DNA from: Acidimicrobiaceae bacterium
GTDB lineage: Bacteria > Actinomycetota > Acidimicrobiia > Acidimicrobiales > RAAP-2
NCBI GenBank assembly: GCA_027365145.1
Contig: DAHXOA010000125.1
Location: 1-32,292, forward strand
Reading direction: 5' to 3'
DNA length: 32,292 bases
This document shows positions 28,928-32,292 of the stretch, one piece after another. A program made the translations under genes and the position numbers. The notes below the pieces were generated by a model. That model made no database searches. It saw only the letters and a program-made list of their open reading frames with translations, and was not told the origin of the DNA. The stretch's first letter is position 1. Each line of letters begins with the position of its first letter.

Positions 28928-31705
28928 ATGGACGGTGAGGCGAATGGAGGTGGCGCGGCGATGCCGGACGCAGCGATGCCGGACGCGGCGATGCCGGACG
29001 CGGCGATGCCGGGAGCCGGCATGGTGGCCGCCGGCGCCAGCGTGACCGTCCGGCTCGCCGATGGCACGACGGCGACCATCCGACCGATCTCGGAGGAGGA
29101 CGGACGGGCCGTGGTCCGGTTCCACTCCCAGCTCTCGCCGGAGACGATCTGGCTCCGGTACTTCAGCCCCCATCCCACCCTGTCCGACCGGGAGGTCGAA
29201 CGCCTCTGCCGGTCAGGTGACCCCGACCACTTCGCCCTCGTGGCGATCCGGGACGACGAGTTCATTGGCATCGCCCAGTACGACCGGGCAGTGGGGAGCG
29301 ACGAGGCCGAGACCGCGTTTGCCGTCCTCGACTCCGAGCAGGGAAACGGGGTAGGGACGCTGCTCCTGGAGCACCTCGCCGCCGGGGCGCGCTCCCATGG
29401 CGTGAAACGCTTCGCCGCCGACACCCTTGCCGTCAACAACCGCATGCTGGGAGTGTTCGGGTCGGTGGGGTTCGCCCGCCAGTCGAGCATCGAAGCGGGC
29501 GTCGTCCACGTCGTGCTCGACATCGCCCCGACGGCCGAGGCGCTGGAAGCGGCCGACCGACGTGACGCTCGCGCCGTCGTACGCTCCCTGGAACGCCTGC
29601 TGCGACCGGGATCGGTCGCCGTGATCGGCGCCTCCCGCCGACCGGGCACCATCGGACACGAGCTAGTGCGGAACCTGGTCAAAGGAGCCTTCCAGGGACC
29701 CGTCTACCCGGTCAACCCCACGGCCCGGCAGGTCGCCAGCATCCCGTGCTGGCCATCGATCGAGGACGTGCCGGGCGACGTCGACCTGGCCGTTATCGCC
29801 GTGCCGGCGAGCAGCGTCGTCGAGGTGGCCGAGGCATGCGGTCGCCGGCATGTCGGGGGCCTCGTCATCGTCTCCACCGGCTTCGCCGAGTCCAGCCCCG
29901 GAGGCATCGAGGCTCAGCGGGAGATCGTCGCCCTGGCTCGGCGCCACGGCATGCGTGTCGTCGGGCCGAACTGCTTCGGCGTGCTCAACACGGACCCGTC
30001 CGTATCGCTCAACGCCACCTTCGCCGCCGACGCCCCGGTCGCCGGCCGTGTCGGCTTCGCCTCCCAGTCGGGTGGTCTCGGCATCGCCATCCTGGGAGAG
30101 GCCCGTTCCCGCGGGATCGGCCTGTCCACGTTCGTCTCGATGGGGAACAAAGCCGACGTGAGCGGGAACGATCTGCTCGAGTGGTGGGAATACGACGACG
30201 ACACCGCCGCCCTGCTCTTGTACCTCGAATCGTTCGGGAACCCGAGGAAATTCTCCCGTCTGGCTCGCCGGATCGGCCGCCACAAGCCGATCCTCGTAGT
30301 GAAGAGCGGACGCTCCGGGGCGGGCCGCCGTGCCGCCTCGTCGCATACCGCCGCCCTGGCCAGCCCGGACGAGGCGGTCGACGCGCTCCTGGCCCAGGCC
30401 GGCGTACTCCGGGTGGACACCGTCGAGGAGCTCTTCGACGCCGCTTCGGTCCTCGGCGACCAGCCCCTTCCTGACGGACGGCGGGTGGCGATCGTCACCA
30501 ACTCCGGGGGACCCGGTGTGCTCGCCGCCGACGCCTGCAGCGGACACGGCATGGTCGTACCTGAGCTCCGTCGCGAAACCCAGGAGGCACTCCGCGCCGT
30601 CACCCCGGACGCCGGCAGCGTCGTCAACCCAGTCGACCTCGGGGCGTCCGGGACGGCGGACTCGTACCGGCGCAGCCTGGAGATCATCCTGGCCAGCGGT
30701 GAGGTCGACGCCGTCGTCGTCGTGTTCACTCCTCCCCTGGTCACCGAGACCGACGACGTGGCCCGGGCCATCGTTGCCGCGGCCGACGGGGCCGAACCGC
30801 CGCGCACCGTAGTGACGAGCATCCTCGGTTCCCGTAGCGGCCGGGACATCCTGGCCCGGGCCAGCCGGCCGGTGCCGTGCTTCACCTACCCGGAGACCGC
30901 AGTGCAGGCACTGGCACAGACCGTCCGGTACGCCCGGTGGCGAGCCAAGCCACTCGGTGCCCTGCCCGCGCTCGGCGGTGTGGAACCCAACACCGCGCGC
31001 CGCCTGCTCGGCGAGGCGGCCGCCCCCGATGGCTGGGTGACCGGCGTGGCCGCCATGGAGGTACTCGCCTCCTACGGGATCCCGACCCAGCCGACCACCG
31101 CGGTCCGTGACGCCGAGGAAGCGATCGCGACGGCCACCGCGCTCGGGTTCCCGGTGGTGTTGAAGGCGATCGGTGCCGGAATCGTCCACAAGAGCGACCT
31201 CGGTGGCGTGGCGTTGGGTCTCGCCTCACCAGGAGACGTTCGAGCCGCCTACGCCCGTATGCAGGCTGGGGTCGGCGAGACGATGGACGGTGCCGTCGTC
31301 CAGCCGATGGCCGAGGTCGGCGTGGAGATCATCGTCGGGATTGTCCAGGATCCCGTCTTCGGGCCCCAGGTGCTCTTCGGTCTCGGGGGAACCGCCGTCG
31401 AACTGCTCGGGGACCACTCGTTACGCCTGGCACCGCTCACCGACCTCGACGCTCGCGAGATGGTCCTCGGACTGCGGGGCTCACCGTTGCTCACCGGTTA
31501 CCGGGGCTCCCCGGCAGTCGACGTCGAAGCACTGGTCGATCTCCTCCTCCGGATCGGTCGCCTGGCCGAGGACCTTCCCGAACTGGCGGAGATGGACGCC
31601 AACCCGGTCATCGCGACACCGTCCGGTGCGGTCGTCGTCGATGCCCGCCTGCGCCGGGCCACCTCACCGGTACGCCGGCGGGACGACTCTCGTCAGCTCA
31701 CCTAG
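28928..31705 (+). CDS. GNAT acetyltransferase / NDP-forming acyl-CoA synthetase fusion (Pat-like protein acyltransferase)
   Basis: N-terminal GNAT (SEQGNGVGTLLLEHL, RPISEEDGRAVVRFHSQLSPETIWLRYFS); CoA-binding domain (LLRPGSVAVIGASRRPGTIGHELVRNL); succinyl-CoA-ligase-like domain (VKSGRSGAGRRAASSHTAALAS); C-terminal ATP-grasp (LGFPVVLKAIGAGIVHKSDLGGVALGL). Start uncertain (28901, 28928 or inside the repeat). Confidence 0.9.
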   Translation: MDGEANGGGAAMPDAAMPDAAMPDAAMPGAGMVAAGASVTVRLADGTTATIRPISEEDGRAVVRFHSQLSPETIWLRYFSPHPTLSDREVERLCRSGDPDHFALVAIRDDEFIGIAQYDRAVGSDEAETAFAVLDSEQGNGVGTLLLEHLAAGARSHGVKRFAADTLAVNNRMLGVFGSVGFARQSSIEAGVVHVVLDIAPTAEALEAADRRDARAVVRSLERLLRPGSVAVIGASRRPGTIGHELVRNLVKGAFQGPVYPVNPTARQVASIPCWPSIEDVPGDVDLAVIAVPASSVVEVAEACGRRHVGGLVIVSTGFAESSPGGIEAQREIVALARRHGMRVVGPNCFGVLNTDPSVSLNATFAADAPVAGRVGFASQSGGLGIAILGEARSRGIGLSTFVSMGNKADVSGNDLLEWWEYDDDTAALLLYLESFGNPRKFSRLARRIGRHKPILVVKSGRSGAGRRAASSHTAALASPDEAVDALLAQAGVLRVDTVEELFDAASVLGDQPLPDGRRVAIVTNSGGPGVLAADACSGHGMVVPELRRETQEALRAVTPDAGSVVNPVDLGASGTADSYRRSLEIILASGEVDAVVVVFTPPLVTETDDVARAIVAAADGAEPPRTVVTSILGSRSGRDILARASRPVPCFTYPETAVQALAQTVRYARWRAKPLGALPALGGVEPNTARRLLGEAAAPDGWVTGVAAMEVLASYGIPTQPTTAVRDAEEAIATATALGFPVVLKAIGAGIVHKSDLGGVALGLASPGDVRAAYARMQAGVGETMDGAVVQPMAEVGVEIIVGIVQDPVFGPQVLFGLGGTAVELLGDHSLRLAPLTDLDAREMVLGLRGSPLLTGYRGSPAVDVEALVDLLLRIGRLAEDLPELAEMDANPVIATPSGAVVVDARLRRATSPVRRRDDSRQLT
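28955..29014 (+). repeat. 15-bp tandem repeat, 4 copies, encoding (AAMPD)n
   Basis: gcggcgatgccggac / gcagcgatgccggac / gcggcgatgccggac / gcggcgatgccggga. Confidence 0.95.
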
Positions 31706-31865
31706 ACCTGTGCGTTACGCGGTGCCGGCCGTCTTCAGCCGAACCCTCGGCGCCGAACCGGCCACCCGCGCCCAATCCTCAGCGACGACCCAGACGACGC
31801 CGGCCATCCGCACCGGCACCCGCACCTTGTGCGACGCGTGCGAACCAGGCTAGCGTTCCGTCATC

Positions 31866-32292
31866 GTGACGCGCCCCCGGTTCGGACCGACGGCGGACGC
31901 GAGTGTGAGGTCGCACCGGTGGGTCGTCCCGCTGGCGCTCGTCCTCGCCCTCGCCGCCACTGCCACCCTCGCGGTGGCGGTGCAGGTTCGCCCTGCCGGT
32001 GGGGACACCGTGTCCAGCCTCCAGCAACAGGCCGCCAGCCTGGCCCAGCAGCTCGTTCGCGAGCAGCTCCAGGTGGACGCAGCCCGCCAGCGGTACTCGG
32101 TCCTGACCGCGGATGCCGCTTCCGCTGCCACCGCGGTCGCCGACGTCGAGGCCGAGATCGCGACCGACGAGGGCCACCTCACTGCCGCATCCGCCGCCGT
32201 CCGGCGCCAGGCACTCACCGAGTACGTGGACGCCGGGACCGAGGCCACGGGGTCCGGTGCACTACTGTTCGCCGGGAACGCGACCTCCCAGC
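31866..32292 (+). CDS. Secreted or membrane-anchored coiled-coil protein, possibly N-terminus of an NlpC/P60-type cell-wall hydrolase (partial, runs off window)
   Basis: Uninterrupted GTG-initiated frame: VTRPRFGPTADASVRSHRWVVPLALVLALAATATLAVAVQVRPAGGDTVSSLQQQAASLAQQLVREQLQVDAARQRYSVLTADAASAATAVADVEAEIATDEGHLTAASAAVRRQALTEYVDAG... TM/signal segment plus coiled coil. Absent from the supplied ORF track. Confidence 0.65.
   Translation, partial: MTRPRFGPTADASVRSHRWVVPLALVLALAATATLAVAVQVRPAGGDTVSSLQQQAASLAQQLVREQLQVDAARQRYSVLTADAASAATAVADVEAEIATDEGHLTAASAAVRRQALTEYVDAGTEATGSGALLFAGNATSQ

Noticed and set aside
29663-31189. 508-aa antisense ORF over the GNAT-ACD gene
   Set aside because: Shadow ORF with Gly/Asp/Val-rich composition and no motif.
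1-32292. Prophage, transposon, toxin-antitoxin or defence island
   Set aside because: No transposase, integrase, terminase, nuclease/helicase defence module or toxin-antitoxin pair seen on either strand; content is mostly conserved housekeeping genes.

Overview
High-GC, actinobacterial-type chromosomal window, probably Acidimicrobiia-like judging from gene content and codon bias (inference). It is dominated by housekeeping genes. Left half: rapZ (partial) and uvrC on the - strand; a + strand block with an N-truncated luciferase-like monooxygenase fragment, a stand-alone NRPS-type adenylation protein and nadA; then uvrA, uvrB, coaE, rpsA, polA, a pdtaR-like ANTAR response regulator, a small coiled-coil protein and a menC-like enolase-superfamily gene, all on the - strand. 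Right half: tRNA-Leu(CAA), a compact FAS-II operon fabD-fabG-acpP-fabF, fused FO synthase (cofG/cofH, fbiC), a LOG-family protein, a small helical protein, an AMP-forming acyl-CoA ligase divergent from a GNAT/NDP-forming acyl-CoA-synthetase (Pat-like) fusion, and the 5' end of a secreted coiled-coil protein that runs off the window and is missing from the ORF track. I found no CRISPR array, transposase, prophage or recognisable defence system. Most interesting observations: (1) FabD carries a C-terminal biotinyl/lipoyl-like domain with the modification hairpin apparently deleted; (2) a Pat-like fusion enzyme is divergent from an acyl-CoA ligase with a PX4GK acetylation motif and keeps the ACD catalytic-His motif; (3) an SsuD-like C-terminal remnant is translationally coupled to an orphan A-domain gene between uvrC and uvrA; (4) several short perfect tandem repeats sit at gene termini, including a 9-bp x7 array at the menC start and a duplicated coaE stop.
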